Of a stretch of DNA of 64,000 nt, positions 1 to 12,317 are shown piece after piece. Position numbers and translations under genes: made by a program. The stretch comes from Trichosporon coremiiforme (lineage: Eukaryota; Basidiomycota; Tremellomycetes; Trichosporonales; Trichosporonaceae): contig BCJJ01000027.1 in the NCBI GenBank assembly GCA_039545355.1, positions 248,001 through 312,000 on the forward strand, read 5' to 3'. Each line of letters starts with the position of its first letter. Position 1 is the first letter of the stretch. The notes under the pieces were generated by a model that was given only the letters and a program-made list of their open reading frames with translations, was not told the origin of the DNA and made no database searches.

Positions 1-2401
1 AGGAGGGCGAGACTGAGACCGTCGAGGCGGAGAAGCCTTCCGGCTCTCAGATCGGATTCCTTCACCCTCTTCTTCCTGAGGTATCGCTCACCAACGTTTC
101 GAACCTCAACCTCCAGCCCTTCAAGAAGGACTCGCAGGTTGTCCGAGCCATCATGGGCGAGATTCTCGCCGTCTTCAAGGAGATCGCCCAGCTGCAGCCC
201 ATCTTCAGGGAGCAAAGTGAGTTGTGACCAGTGCGTCGTGCTAACTCTCAGTCGCCTCGTTCACCATGTCCAACTCGGCCGCAAACGTGTTCGACGAGCC
301 CGACAAGCTTGCAGACTTTGCCGCCGCTGTTTCGACAGGCGACGTCGAGGACCTCCAGGCCGTCCTGGAGTCGCTCTCGCTTGAGGACCGCCTGCAGAAG
401 GCCCTGCTGATCCTCAAGAAGGAGCTCATCAATGCCCAGCTTCAGAGCAAGATTTCGCGCGACGTCGAGAGCAAGATTCAGAAGCGTCAGCGCGAGTACT
501 ACCTCATGGAGCAGCTCAAGGGTATCAAGAAGGAGCTTGGCATGGAGAGCGACGGCAAGGACAAGCTCGTCGAGCGCTTCAAGGAGAAGGCAGGCAAGCT
601 TGCCATGCCCGACGGCGTCAAGAAGGTCTTTGACGAGGAGCTCAACAAGCTCATGCACCTGGAGCCTGCGGCGAGCGAGTTCAATGTTACCCGCAACTAC
701 CTCGACTGGCTGACTGCGATTCCCTGGGGTGTCCACTCGCCCGAAAACTTTAACATCGCACACGCGTCGAAGGTTTTGGATGAGGACCACTACGGACTTA
801 AGGACGTCAAGGACCGAATTCTCGAGTTTCTGGCTGTCGGCAAGCTCCGTGGCACAGTCGAGGGCAAGATCATCTGTCTCGCCGGACCTCCCGGAGTCGG
901 TAAGACTTCCATCGGAAAGTCGATCGCCCGTGCGCTTGGCCGACAGTTCTTCCGCTTCTCAGTCGGGGGCCTCACCGACGTCGCCGAGATCAAGGGTCAC
1001 CGTCGTACCTACATTGGTGCTATGCCCGGAAAGCCTATCCAGGCCTTGAAGAAGGTCGCCGTCGAGAACCCGCTCATCCTCATTGACGAGGTCGACAAGA
1101 TCGGACGTGGCCACAACGGCGACCCGGCCAGTGCGCTCCTCGAGATGCTCGACCCTGAGCAGAACAAGTCGTTCCTCGACCACTACATGGACGTTCCTGT
1201 CGATCTGTCCCGTGTCTTATTCGTGTGCACGGCCAACGTCCTCGACACAATCCCGGCGCCGCTGCTTGACCGTATGGAGGTGCTCGAGGTTAACGGATAC
1301 GTCGCCGCAGAGAAGATGAACATCGCCGAGAAGTACCTCTCGCCGCAGGCCAAGGAGGCTTCCGGTCTGAAGGACGTTGACATTGAGCTTGACCCGGAGG
1401 CGATCGAGTCCCTCATCCGGTGGTACTGCCGCGAGTCTGGAGTGCGTAACCTGAAGAAGCACATCGACAAGATCTACCGCAAGGCTGCGTTCAAGATTGT
1501 CGACGACCTTGGCGAGACTGCTCTCCCTGAGCCGGATGCCAAGGAGACTGCCAACTCGGTCGAGACGCAGGAGGCGGACGTCAAGCCCGCGTCCGAGCGC
1601 TTGCCAGGTGACGAGCACGGCACCGAGCCGGACCGCGTCTCCGTCACGACCGCCGTCCGCGAGCCCCTGAAGATCCCGGACAGCGTCCAGATCCGTGTCA
1701 ACAAGGATAACCTGAAGGACTACGTCGGTCCGCCTGTCTACCACAAGGACAGGCTGTACTCGAAGACGCCGCCCATCGGTGTCTCCACCGGTCTCGGCTA
1801 CCTCGGTAATGGCTCGGGAAGCGTCATGCCAATCGAGGTCACGTCGATGCCCGGCAAGGGTGCCCTGCAGCTGACCGGCAAGCTCGGCGAGGTCATTCGG
1901 GAGAGCGCGCAGATTGCACTGTCGTGGGTTAAGGCGAACGCGTTCCTGCTTGGCATCACCAAGTCGGAGGCGGACCTGACGATGAACGACCGCGACATTC
2001 ACCTGCACATGCCGGAGGGAGCGATCGGCAAGGAGGGGCCGTCGGCGGGCACGGCCATCCTGACGGCGTTCGTGTCTCTGTTTACGAAAACACCAGTGGA
2101 CCCAGACATTGCGATGACGGGCGAGGTCACGCTGAACGGCAAGGTGCTGCCCGTCGGCGGTCTGAAGGAGAAGATCCTCGCGGCGCACCGATCAGGCATC
2201 AAGAAGCTGCTGCTCCCGATAGCGTGCAAGTCTGACGTGGACGAGAACGTGCCGAAGAGCGTCAAGGACGGCATCGAGTTTGTCTTTGTCGACGACGTCA
2301 CGCAGGTGTTACACGAGGTCTTCCACAACTCGAAGATCGAGCAGGACAGGTGGCGCGAGACGCTGCCCGTCGAGGAGGAGGCTGTCCGTGAGAAGTACTA
2401 G
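1..2401 (+). CDS. PIM1: Mitochondrial Lon protease homologue (5' end outside window)
   Basis: ATP-dependent AAA+ serine protease of the mitochondrial matrix, which degrades misfolded and oxidised proteins and helps maintain mtDNA. Visible exons are 1-216 and 252-2401; the 35-nt intron (GTGAGT..CTCAG) splits an Ile codon. The 787 visible residues start inside the substrate-binding N-domain and continue through the helical linker ([20 protein letters not shown]). The Walker A GPPGVGKT is near 887-910 and the Walker [10 protein letters not shown] near 1072-1098. The C-terminal protease domain keeps the Ser/Lys dyad: Ser in GPSAGTA at 2042-2044 and Lys in GGLKEK at 2165-2167. A charged stretch of about 60 residues before the protease domain (about 1510-1690) matches the insert known in fungal mitochondrial Lon. 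The presequence lies upstream of the window. Family assignment is firm; mitochondrial location is inferred from the family. Confidence 0.95.
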
Positions 2402-2773
2402 ATATAGAAGCAATGCATCACTCATCTTGGCAGCGAGCGGCGTGCATGCATACGTGCAAGCGAAGCGAGCATGCCCGCAATTCAGGAGGTCGAGGACTGT
2501 ATTTGCCACTGAGCACAAATGCAGTGGCGCACTTACGTAAGGCAAATGAATGACGTGGCTGGCATATCAAAGTCAACGGGTCGTACCGCGCCTGACTTCG
2601 CAGATCCGGGGGGCAAACAACAACAACGCAGCGTCCTCAATCGTCTCCTGTAACTAGTCTCAGTCATCGCCAACCACTAAACACGGCACTCGGCATCTTC
2701 ACGGCGCAGCCGGTACTCACCACTCTCCATCCACATTTCCACCTCCTCCACCTCCGACAGCCGATCCGGCACC
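2402..2773. other. Intergenic between Lon and Aurora kinase
   Basis: This 372-base same-strand gap must hold the Lon 3' UTR and the Aurora promoter and 5' UTR. I see no ORF with coding character and no clear TATA box. The last 100 bases are C/T-rich (for example caccactctccatccacatt), as in many leaders in this window. Confidence 0.5.
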
Positions 2774-4150
2774 ATGTCGCAGCTCCCGCAGATGATGGAC
2801 TCGCTGAGTCTCTCGGCCTCCTCCCAACTCCAACCGTCCCTGTCACCAACATCCGCAAAGGCGAACCGTCTCCCGCCCTTAATGAAGAAGTACATGAACC
2901 CGGGTCTCGTGCGGCCGCCAAACACGGGCCTGGCGCAGCACCAGACGGCCGCCCTCCTGTCTATGGCCTCAGCGGGCCCGAGCGGCATTCCCAAGCCGTC
3001 GCCGAAGAAGGCTGGCTCTGCGTCCGTGACGGCGTCGCCGGCGAAGCCGCGGCAGTTCACGGCCGGAACAGGGAGCATCAAGGCGGTGAAGCCGCCGCTG
3101 CGGCCGTCGCACACCGTCGCGTCGAACTATGCAAAGGACGGCCGGGAGAGGGAGCGGGACGGGAAGGAGAAGGAGCGAGGAGAGAAGGAGAAGGAGAAGG
3201 AGCGCGACGCGATCGGAACCTACGACGGCGGGCTCGAGCGGGACGTAGCCCAGAAGGGCGAGGTGACGGGCGAAGCTGCGTCGCTGCTCGCCATGTCGTC
3301 TACGTCGCCGACGTCGCCCGTGCACCTGTCGCTGCACAGCTTCCAGATCGGCCGTCCGCTCGGCAAGGGCAAGTTCGGGCGCGTGTACATGGCGCGCACG
3401 AAGACGGCGCCGCATTTCATCGTCGCGCTCAAGTGTCTGCACAAGTCGGAGATTGTAGCAGGGCGCGTCGAGAAGCAGGTCCGCCGCGAGATCGAGATCC
3501 AGCAGAACCTGAGGCATCCCAACATTCTCCGCCTGTACGGCTACTTCCACGACTCTAAGCGTATCTTCCTCGTGCTCGAGTTTGCAGCCCATGGCGAGCT
3601 GTATCGCCAACTCTCGAAGTGTGGGCGTTTCGATGAGAAGCGGTCCTCAAGGTACATCGCCCAGATGGCCGACGCGCTGCAGTACCTCCACAAGAAGCAT
3701 GTGATTCACCGCGACATCAAGCCCGAGAACCTGCTTATTGGCCTCAAGGGCGAGCTCAAGATTGCCGACTTTGGGTGGTCGGTCCACGCCCCCAGCGACC
3801 GGAGACACACGCTGTGCGGAACCCTCGACTACCTCCCCCCCGAAATGGTCGAGGGCAAGGAACACAACGCCAAGGTCGACCTGTGGGCTCTGGGCGTGCT
3901 CGCGTACGAGTTCTTGGTCGGATCGCCGCCGTTCGAGGACCTGAGCGGCCCGCAGGCGACCTACCGCCGTATCCGGAAGGTGGACCTTAAGATTCCGCCG
4001 CACGTCAGCGAGGACGCGGCAGACCTCATCCGCGGCCTGCTGAAATACAACCCGCAGGACCGCATGCCGCTGTCTGACGTGCTCCAGCACCCCTGGATCA
4101 AGCGGTACGAGAAGCGGAGCCGCGCAAGCCGCCCGGATCGCGACCAGTAA
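2774..4150 (+). CDS. IPL1: Aurora protein kinase (Ipl1-type)
   Basis: Ser/Thr kinase of the chromosomal passenger complex, which corrects kinetochore-microtubule attachment and acts in spindle function and cytokinesis. Single exon, 458 residues. Residues 1-189 are a low-complexity extension that includes a Lys/Glu/Arg run around 120-147. The kinase domain spans about 190-445: glycine loop [12 protein letters not shown] lysine at about 220, catalytic HRD Asp at about 314 and DFG Asp at about 332. The activation loop [16 protein letters not shown] is the Aurora signature, with the activating Thr at about 346, and [10 protein letters not shown] is also Aurora-specific. Basidiomycete yeasts usually carry one Aurora gene, so this probably covers both A and B roles (inference). 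The long N-terminus may carry localisation signals. Confidence 0.95.
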   Translation: MSQLPQMMDSLSLSASSQLQPSLSPTSAKANRLPPLMKKYMNPGLVRPPNTGLAQHQTAALLSMASAGPSGIPKPSPKKAGSASVTASPAKPRQFTAGTGSIKAVKPPLRPSHTVASNYAKDGRERERDGKEKERGEKEKEKERDAIGTYDGGLERDVAQKGEVTGEAASLLAMSSTSPTSPVHLSLHSFQIGRPLGKGKFGRVYMARTKTAPHFIVALKCLHKSEIVAGRVEKQVRREIEIQQNLRHPNILRLYGYFHDSKRIFLVLEFAAHGELYRQLSKCGRFDEKRSSRYIAQMADALQYLHKKHVIHRDIKPENLLIGLKGELKIADFGWSVHAPSDRRHTLCGTLDYLPPEMVEGKEHNAKVDLWALGVLAYEFLVGSPPFEDLSGPQATYRRIRKVDLKIPPHVSEDAADLIRGLLKYNPQDRMPLSDVLQHPWIKRYEKRSRASRPDRDQ

Positions 4151-4313
4151 AGTTGTGGCATCCCGAGTGTAGAGACCTTGTTTGTTTATGTATTAGGATA
4201 TATAAAAGGGAACACGTGCAAGTGGGTAATGGTGTGCAGGGGAATAGTCAGAAGGGGAAAGTGTCGTGCGTTACCCGGGTATATCAATAGAGAATGTCGT
4301 ACTAATTACTTGT

Positions 4314-7300
4314 TTAAGGCTCCGGCTCCTCCGGCAGCACCTTTGTCGAGTGGACGGGCGAGCCGAGCCACGCCGCCTCGCTCATAGCCTCGCTTTCGTT
4401 CATCGACACGCGCTTCTTGCGCATCTCCTCAGAGAGGTGCTCCATGTTGTTGTGCGGCCCGCCGAACGTGGACGTCGACGCCATGCCGCCGCGCGAGAAC
4501 TGGGGCTGCGCCGCAAACTCGTCCTGGTCGAGCTGCGGCGTGTCGGGCGCGGTGTCGAAGCCGCGTTGGTCAACACTCGAGGAGACGACCGAGGCAGTCT
4601 CAAGCGCATTGCCGTCAAACGACACGCGGCTGACGCGCCGGCTGCCCGGCGTTCCGTCCGGAAGCGGGGGCAGCTCAGTCAGGCTATACCGCTTAACGTC
4701 CTCAGACTTGGGCAGTGGGCTAGCGCGAAGAGGCGACGTGCCGAGCTCAATCTCGGGCGTCGTCGGCATCGGGATCGTGGCGATCGGAACAGGGATGTCC
4801 TGGCTCGAGATGGCGACGCTCTGCGCTATGCTGGGGATCGTGGCCGGGGTCGAGGCGCTCGTAGGCGAGGGAGCGTCGGAGCGGCGACCACGGTCAGAGT
4901 CATCAACGGGCGTGATCAGCGCGGGCGGGCTCGGCATCTCAGCGACGCCGGGCGTCAAAGGCGAGTTGTCCGCGGCGGCGGGCGAGAGAAGGGGCTCAGG
5001 CACCTTGACAGTGGGAGGAGTAGCCTTGGCCTTGGGCGTCTCGGGGACGTCCCCCTTCTCCTCGGTCTCCTTCTCCCACGTGCGCTCGATGTTCGCCGGC
5101 TTGTTCAGGCGGCGTTCAGGCTCAGGCTCGACGTGAGTGTCGTCAGCAGACGCGATGACGGGGTCGGTCGTCTCGCCGGCGGGCGTGGCGATCGGCTCGT
5201 CGGGCGCCGTCTCGGTCGACAGCGACGTATCGGGCGAAGGGTCGGTGGACGTGGACGAGGCAAGCGCGGGCTCCTCAAACAGGCTCTTCCTCCTGGCAAG
5301 GTCGACACTAACGGTCCTGTCACGGACGAACTCGCGCGAGGCCCGGCGCTCAGACTCGGCCTTCAGCTCCTCCGCCACCTTCTTGGCCTTGTTCTCATAA
5401 ACAGCAATGCCAGCGGCAACGGTTCCCATCCCGGCAGCGGCTCCGGCAGCAGCCTTCTTGTTGATCCGGGTGGGAGAGGCGGGCTGCTCCTGGTCAACAC
5501 CAATCGCCTTCTTGGTCTCAGCCTGCTTCGGGGAAGTGGCGGCAGAAGCCTTCTTGGCCGCCTTGTCCTTGTCGTCAAACTTGCTGCTGATCTTGGTCTT
5601 GAGCGACGTGAACACTGACGACTTCTTACGCGCGACCTTAACGGGCGTCTGGGTCGGGGTGGCAAGCTGCGACTCGGACTTGGGAGGCGTGTCGGGTTTG
5701 GAGGGAGTGGTGGGAGCAGTAGGAGTGGCGGGAGTGGCAGGAGTGACGGGCGCCTTTTCCTCGGCGGCAGGAGCAGTAACGTTGACAGAAGGGGTAGGCT
5801 CCATAGCCCTGGGCGAGGACGCGCTGTCGTTGGTACGCACCTCAGCGGGCTTGGCAGTCGCGTCACTCTCGGGGCTCTCGATAGAGGCAGCCTCGGGAGT
5901 CTCGGGGACCTCAGCCTTGGCAGCAGGCGCCTCCTCAGCCTTAACCTCGACAGGAAGGGCGGCAGGCTCAGCGACAGGAGTCTTCTCCTTGACAGAGGGA
6001 GCCTTCACAGAGGGAGCCTTCACAGAGGGAGCCTTGACCGAAGGAGTCTTGGTCGAAGCAGCCCTGGACGAGCTCCTGGAGACAGGAAGCGCAGGAGCTG
6101 GAGTGAAGACGGGGGCCGATCCCTTGGTGTCGACAGGAGCGACGTCGACGGGGGCATCGGCGAGGGCGTCATTGGCGTCAGCCTTGGGCTCAGTAGGCTG
6201 CTCAACGGCCGCGACGACCGGGGCCGCCTCAGGCGCAACAACGGCGGAAACCTCCTCAGTAGGCTGGACCTCACGCAGGGGAGGCATCTGCAGAGGAGTG
6301 GGCATGACAGCTGCCGACGGCGTGATCGGGGAGAAGTTGCTGTTGCTGTCGTCCTTGGTCATGCGGGCAAGCTCCTCAGTAGCTGAGTTGACGTCGGGGA
6401 TGGAGCCAGACGGCGATGGAGGAGTCTCGAGCGGCAGCTCGGAGGCGCCGGGACCAAAGGTCTTGTCGCGGACGATACCCTTACCGCCGTCGACGGCGAG
6501 GAACTGGCCCGTCGAGTTCGAGGAGCGGGGAGCGGACCCCTTAGTCTCGGCCCAGTGGCGCCAGAGCCTGTCGTCGAGCTGGGCCCAGTGCGACAGCTTC
6601 AGCGGCTTCAGGTCCATGTCGATCAGCTTGACGGATGACTTGGCCTCGTCGAGCTTCCAGCCGTCGTCCTCGGGGGTGAGCACAGAGCGGACAATGATTG
6701 AGCAGTCCTTGAAGATGGCGCCGAGGCCATAAGCGATCTCACGCTCGCGCAGAGTCCAGTTAGAGCCGTCAGGGTTCGCCTTGTACTTGGCGACGAAGCT
6801 CTCGAGCTCCTCGGCAGTGGGCTCCAGAACAAGGTCGGGAGTGAACGGCTCAACGCCAGGGTGCTCGGCAGCGAAGCGCTCCTTCAGATCCGAGATGTCG
6901 CTAACGTCGAGAGTGGACTGGAGGGTCGCGAGCTGCTTCAGAACACCCGAGGAATGGAGCAGGGGAGCAACAAAATCGAAGGTGCCCTCAGCGAGGTCCT
7001 TGCCGTTGGTGGGGATGACATTGGCCTGAGGTGTCAGCTTAAAATAAGCGCATAAAAGCTTACGTTGGAGGGGAGAACAGCCTTCCCGTCGACTTTGACG
7101 CGAAGGTTGTTCTTCTTGCCGTCGGACTTGCTCCAGGCGTTCCAGAGCCCAGCGAGAGCCTTGCGGACGCGAGTCTCGTCACTAGAGTAGAGGTCAATCG
7201 GGCAATAGCCGGCATCCTCGTCGAGCTCGCCGCGGAAATGCTGGTGCAGGCAGTAGCGGCAATTCTGCGACTTGATGGCGGCGGCCTCAGTCGGCTTGAC

Positions 7301-10300
7301 GTCCTTCTCAGACGGAAGGAAGCCCCACTTGGGCTTGATCTCGAGGGCAATGACCTTCTCGCCCTTGATGTGCGCAGTCAGATCCTCCATGATTTGGGCG
7401 GGAGGAGCGTAGTCGACAAGCTCGGCGAGCGTGCCCTCCGCGCGGCGCTCAGAGTCGCGGACCATCTCGTTGGGGGTGACAACGGAGCGGGTCCACTCCT
7501 CATTGACGCGCGAGGTCGTTACAGAGATCAACAGGTTAGGGTCGACGACCTGCGGAAGCAGGGTGTGCGACCAAACCTCTCCAGGACCGGTAGCGGCCCC
7601 GATTTTCTTAAGGCGGATGGCACAGCCCTGGAGTTCGGGCTCTTCACCCTGGTAGCGGAAGACAACGTGGGCGCCGCCCTCGCCAAGGTAGACCCAGTCG
7701 GAGGCGGCGGTCTGCGTGAGCTTGGAAGGCTCCTCGTCCTCCAGGACCTGAGTCAGGCGCTTGATGCCACCCGCAGCACCAGCTCCGGCCACCGCAGCAG
7801 CGCCGCCGGCGGCGGCGGCGGAGGCGACGCCAGCCTTGCTAGTGGCCCCGATGCTGGAGCTCCTGGGCAAGGGCACCTTGACCATCTCGCCCATCTCGGT
7901 GATGGTGTACTCGGTGGGAGCCTCGGAGCTCGTCGACAACTTGTTCTTGTCGCCCTCGCTCACGACAGGGAGAGTGGAGACGTTGTTCGTCGAGCCGTCG
8001 TAGTGGGACGAAGAACGGATCGACCCGTTGCCGCGGACAGAGTCCCCGCCGCGCGAAGACCTGGTTGAGCCAAGAAAGGACTTGCGAGACGACTTCGAGT
8101 GAAACATGCCGCTGCTGCGCCAGTTAGTGGCAAAATCCTTAAGTCCAAAGGTAGAGCTGAGACGCGAGACAGAGCTTTCACGGCTGGGCGAGACGGAGCG
8201 GTCGAATGCGGCGGTGTTGATGTCGAAGGGGTCGTCGTCGGGAGCAGTGACGCGGGGAATGCGCTTTTGGACAGTGACAAGGACCCAGTTGATGGGCTCC
8301 TCCGCGGTCGACGAGTTCGTCGGCTCCTTAAGCTGGAGCAGGGCGAAGCGCGGCCAGGAGCTCGAGGCAGACAGATCCAGTTGTCCGTCCTCCACAAACT
8401 GGATGAAGGCGTCATCGAGTTCGATGATCTCCTCCGCAGCAATGAGGTATGTGATCTTGGGCTCAGTCGTCGTCGTCACAGCGCGCTTGGGCTTGGGACG
8501 GGGCGTAGAGGTGGAGGCGGTGGGCTGAACGAGACTAAGGGAGATGCCCTTGACGTTATCAGAGGTGTCGCTGAATCCCATCTTCTCGAAGTCGGACCAG
8601 CCCGTCGGGCCGGCGTTACCAGGGGAAAGCTTCGTGGGCGAAGCGGGCGATGAAGGAGATGAGGAGCCCAGCTTCGTATCAAGACGAGGGATGTCACCGT
8701 GAGACTGGGATCGGCGGCGCGAGGCGTGATCGGGCTCAGGCGAAAGACGAGGACTCGTCGGAGGCGAGAGAATGTCGATGTTCTTCGTCTTCAAGAACTC
8801 ATCGATAAACGCGCGAGAGCCCTCGGCGAGAATGTCGTCGAGAGTGACGACACTGCCGTCAGGCTTGCTGACCTCCTCCCATTCCGGAGCCGTGACCTCG
8901 TCGTCGACCTTGGCGACGAGCGCCTCGTTCGCGACACGTTCCGGGTCGGAGCCTCGCGGGACCGAAGCGTCGGTACCAAGGGCGATGTGCAGGACCTTGC
9001 GCGAGAAAGTTGAAGCGGGCGGAAGCGGCAGATGCTCGGACGACGCCGACGACTCGCCGAAGGGGTAGTTGATGATGAGCTGAACGAGGCGGCGGGGCAT
9101 CTTCTGCTGCTTCGTCTGCCATCGGAGGTGAGCGTAAAACAGGTGCTCGGCGCGCTGGCCAGCGAGCTTGTAGCCGTCGTAGAGATCGCTCCAGTTCGTG
9201 ACTCCGTCGGGCTTCTCACCGAGTAACCACCAACCGAACAGGTGGCAGAGGCGGCCAGCGGTCATCGCGTTCGTCTCGGCGTACAGGGCGATCGAGTTGC
9301 ACACCTCGAAAACGGCGTGCAGTACCTCGCCCGTCTCCGCGGAGAGCTTGGGCAGGAGCATGTCTGCGTATGCCCGCCTCGGGTAGGAGGCGGCATGCTC
9401 GCTCTGCACGAACTTGATGTAGACGTCGGGGTCGATGATTGGGCGGTCCTGGGGCGCCAAGCGACGGAGGACGAGCTTGAGAACCTCGGCGAGGTCGACA
9501 GGGTCCGAGTCCCTCGCGTAGGCGATCAGGCGCGCCTTCCAGTCGTCGCCGTTGTCCGTCTTAGGGACGTACGAGGTTACGGACGGGAACTTGTCAGCAA
9601 GCTCAGGACGGCGCGCGAGGACGAAGAGAGTCGTGAGGTGGCGCTGGCGATCCTTGTTGGCATTCCAGCGACGCGGCAGCATGATTCCCGTAGTCTCGGC
9701 ACCTGCGATAGTGTCAGCCAAGGGCGAAATCGGTGAACGCTCGGGCCCCCATACTCTAGCCTGTCCTCTCTCTTCCGATTGCCCGCGCGCATCCTCGCCA
9801 TTCGCCGAATGCGCAGCTCGCGATCATCGTGATTGACCGAGGGCGCCGCGTCCATGCAGCTGAGCCAAACAGTTACACGCCTGGCAATCTGGTTGACTGC
9901 GTTGATGCATGAAGGGCGCAGCAGCTGGCGCGGCGCCGGCTAAACTCGCCGCTTCGCACTCCGCTCAGGTATTACTCACCACGCGCAGCCAGCTCAGGCC
10001 CGATCCATTCCCAGGCGCTCTTGAGGTCGGTCGGGGTGTAGCGCTGGGCGTCGAGCGCCTTGCGTTCGGTGCTGTTCAGCTTTGGGTTTTTGACGACGCC
10101 TTCGAGGCCAAAGTCGTGCTCGACCTCAGACGCACGAGCCTCGAACGGCAGAGGGATATCGAGCTGCGGCGGCGCAACGGTGGAGGCTGCGATGCCGTTC
10201 GCCCCCTTGCGCCGGCCCCCGCCGGCGGCGCCCTCGGTGCTGGACCGTCCCCTGCCGGTCGGGGAAGACTTGGGCTTGCGCGTGGGCGCCTTCCGGGACG

Positions 10301-10373
10301 GCGAGACGGGGCGGCCGGGCGCGTCCTCGGTCTTTGGGCGCTTTTTGTTGAAGAAGGACAGAATAGAAACCAT
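4314..10373 (-). CDS. IPK1: Msb1-like domain fused to inositol-pentakisphosphate 2-kinase
   Basis: Exons 10373-9980, 9702-7064 and 7025-4314 give 1,914 residues. Residues about 95-590 resemble the fungal Msb1/DUF1708 RhoGAP-like family of polarity and morphogenesis proteins. From about 800 to 1170 there is a complete Ipk1 fold, the enzyme that makes InsP6 from InsP5. It has the glycine-rich loop WVYLGEGGAHVVFRY, the lysine motif EIKPKWGFLP (about 919-928), NCRYCLHQHF (about 945-954), YCPIDLYS and the metal/ATP motif IDMDLKP (about 1146-1152). The Msb1-to-kinase join lies inside exon 2 with no stop or splice site. The second intron (38 nt) falls within the kinase and joins in phase. Residues 1180-1914 are Ala/Pro/Ser/Thr/Glu-rich with a tandem SVKAP stretch and a small-residue hydrophobic segment near 1533-1553. 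The first intron is 277 nt. A coupling of phosphoinositol signalling with polarity is inference only. Confidence 0.85.
5991..6050 (-). repeat. 15-bp tandem repeat encoding SVKAP
   Basis: About four imperfect copies of a 15-bp unit (plus-strand form cacagagggagcctt) lie inside the Msb1-Ipk1 tail and encode successive SVKAP/SVKEK pentapeptides on the minus strand. Because the unit length is a multiple of three, copy number could vary without a frameshift. Confidence 0.85.
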
Positions 10374-12317
10374 GGTCGGTGGTGTAGTGTAAGAGTAGAG
10401 AGATAGAAAGGAGTGTGTGTGCTGGCTGTGCTTTCAGCTTTTGAGGTCTGTGACGCTGAAGAAAGACTGCAGGTTGGGATACAGGGTGGCTCGAGGGTTC
10501 TGCGGGTCCTCCTGTGTGCCGAGTGATTCGCAAGTCGAGAATCGAGAGTCGAGCTGCAAGCTGCGCGGGGGAAGAATCAAATCAATGCGGAAAGTGCGTG
10601 TAGCGTGTGAGCGTGTCGCAGTAGTAAGTGCCGAAGTCGAAGCTAGTGAAGGCGGTCGATCTCGACGGTCGTGAAAGGTCGTGTTCGTAACGCTGACTGC
10701 CGAGAGGTCTAGCCGGGTGAAGGGGGGAATTAAAGAAGGAGTGAGTGTGTAAGTAGGAATATAGGGGTAGAATAAGAGGTGATAACGGAGGAAGTTGGAA
10801 GAGAAGAAAGAAATGAAACTGGAGGCGCAGGCGAAGGGATGACTTTGGATCTGGATGGTGGTGTCGGCTTGGGTCGGCTTGGGTTTGGTCTTGTGTAGCG
10901 TGCCGGGGAGCGGGCCGGGGCAGAGTTCGTTGCAGAGTCGCGGGGACGGAGGGGGGTTACCGGGATGCAGCGGGGCGTGCGGTGGTGGTGGATGCAGAGG
11001 TGCACAGAGGTTTGTACAGAGAGTGAAGGATGCTGGCGTTATTCAGCTTGTGGTGGCAGCAGGGTCAGTCTCGCCAGCTGGATTCAAGGCCATGGACGCT
11101 ATCAGGAGCGTTGTGCGATGAGCGGTCACTGCCCTCGCTCTTGGCCTGATCGGGGTATTGTTCACTGCTGTCGCCGCTCAGCCTGGAGCTTGGAGGGCAT
11201 CAGGCATGCCAGGCACGGAACCAGCGCACCAGCAGGTGTCTTGACGAGTCTTCCCCACACCCCGTTCGCTGGCCGGACGGCCTGCCATGCAGGGAAACTC
11301 AGGTCAGGCACAAGAGGCGCCGGCCCGTGCGGGGAACCTCGCCTGGACCCGGCGCGTAGACGCAGACGCGCCTCCCCCCTGCATCCGTCTTCCCTCCTTC
11401 AGCCTACTTAAGTCGACCTCCCGCATCCATGCATCTTAAACTCTCTTGCTCTGCGGGGCAACCCAATCCCCCCGTCCCGCTGCACAACAAGGTATGCATA
11501 CTGACATTTTCCCGTGCTGGAGTCGCCACCGCACACCCCAACGCGGGCCCACCTACAGTACGTCGCTGCCCGTTTCCTCAGCAGCCATCTGGCCAGCAAC
11601 ATCTCTCCATCTCTCCGTCTCTCTGTAACTGGTACATGTCGGCCGGCGTTTCTGCGTTCCTGCGTCGTCTACTCGCTAGCCCAGCTGTCGGAATGGCGCA
11701 GCACGCATCACAGCGCAGGCCACGCCCAGCGCGTCCAGCGGCTCACGAGCGTAGGGCACGCCGACCCTTCCGACGGACTAGTCCAGGATCGGTCAGGCCC
11801 GTTTCTGCCGGACGGACGACGCGGGTGTTCGGGGCGTTGTCTGTCACGCTCTCCTCTGCCCCTTTGTCTCACTGACCTGGACTCAGTCCATCTGGGCCAC
11901 AGCTGGGCCAGCCGAGCTTACAAGCTGAACTTACGCAACTAACTTGCGCAACGAGCAGCTGGCTGGCCCCAGCTGGACCGTTTAAGCGTCAGGGCGCACC
12001 AATGGCTACCGCTGGCCCTGCCGCACGCGCCGCACGCACCACACGCGCCCTCTAGCCGACCTCACTCACGGCCCGGGGCCCTGACGCAACAGGGTTGATC
12101 GAAATCCTGGCCGAATCCTGGCCGAATCGTTTCCCTGGGCAGAAGACTGATGATGCAGTGTAATCGCAAAAGCAAGGCGCAACGTGCATACTTTCTTTCT
12201 CTTGTGCTTCTGATCTGCATGGGTGTCTGAATGACGGTATTGCTCGTGTCTAGTCTATGCGTGTCTGATGCTCGTCTGTTACCCCCACTCCCTTCCTCTA
12301 ATGTCTCGGAGGACGAA
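10374..12317. other. Intergenic: promoter side of MSB1-IPK1 and 3' side of the GT90 gene
   Basis: About 1.9 kb without a supportable gene. Bases 10374-10560, next to the Msb1-Ipk1 start, should hold its promoter and leader. Short ORFs around 10417-11900 lack consistent codon bias, splice signals and recognisable domains. The stretch 10840-11000 is G-rich on the plus strand (repeated ggcttggg and gggg), so it is pyrimidine-rich on the minus strand. Confidence 0.45.

Noticed and set aside
4266..6732. Long plus-strand ORFs (450 and 441 codons) opposite the Msb1-Ipk1 tail
   Set aside because: Low-complexity antisense of an Ala/Pro/Ser/Thr-rich coding region, with no recognisable protein features.
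7034..9721. Start of Msb1-Ipk1 protein at 9721
   Set aside because: The codon is TTG inside an intron (ctgacactatcgcag acceptor). The frame joins instead to an upstream exon with a true ATG at 10373.
11429..11942. Overlapping 142-148 codon ORFs between MSB1-IPK1 and the GT90 gene
   Set aside because: Two frames overlap, neither shows coding bias or similarity, and no neighbouring exons could be joined.
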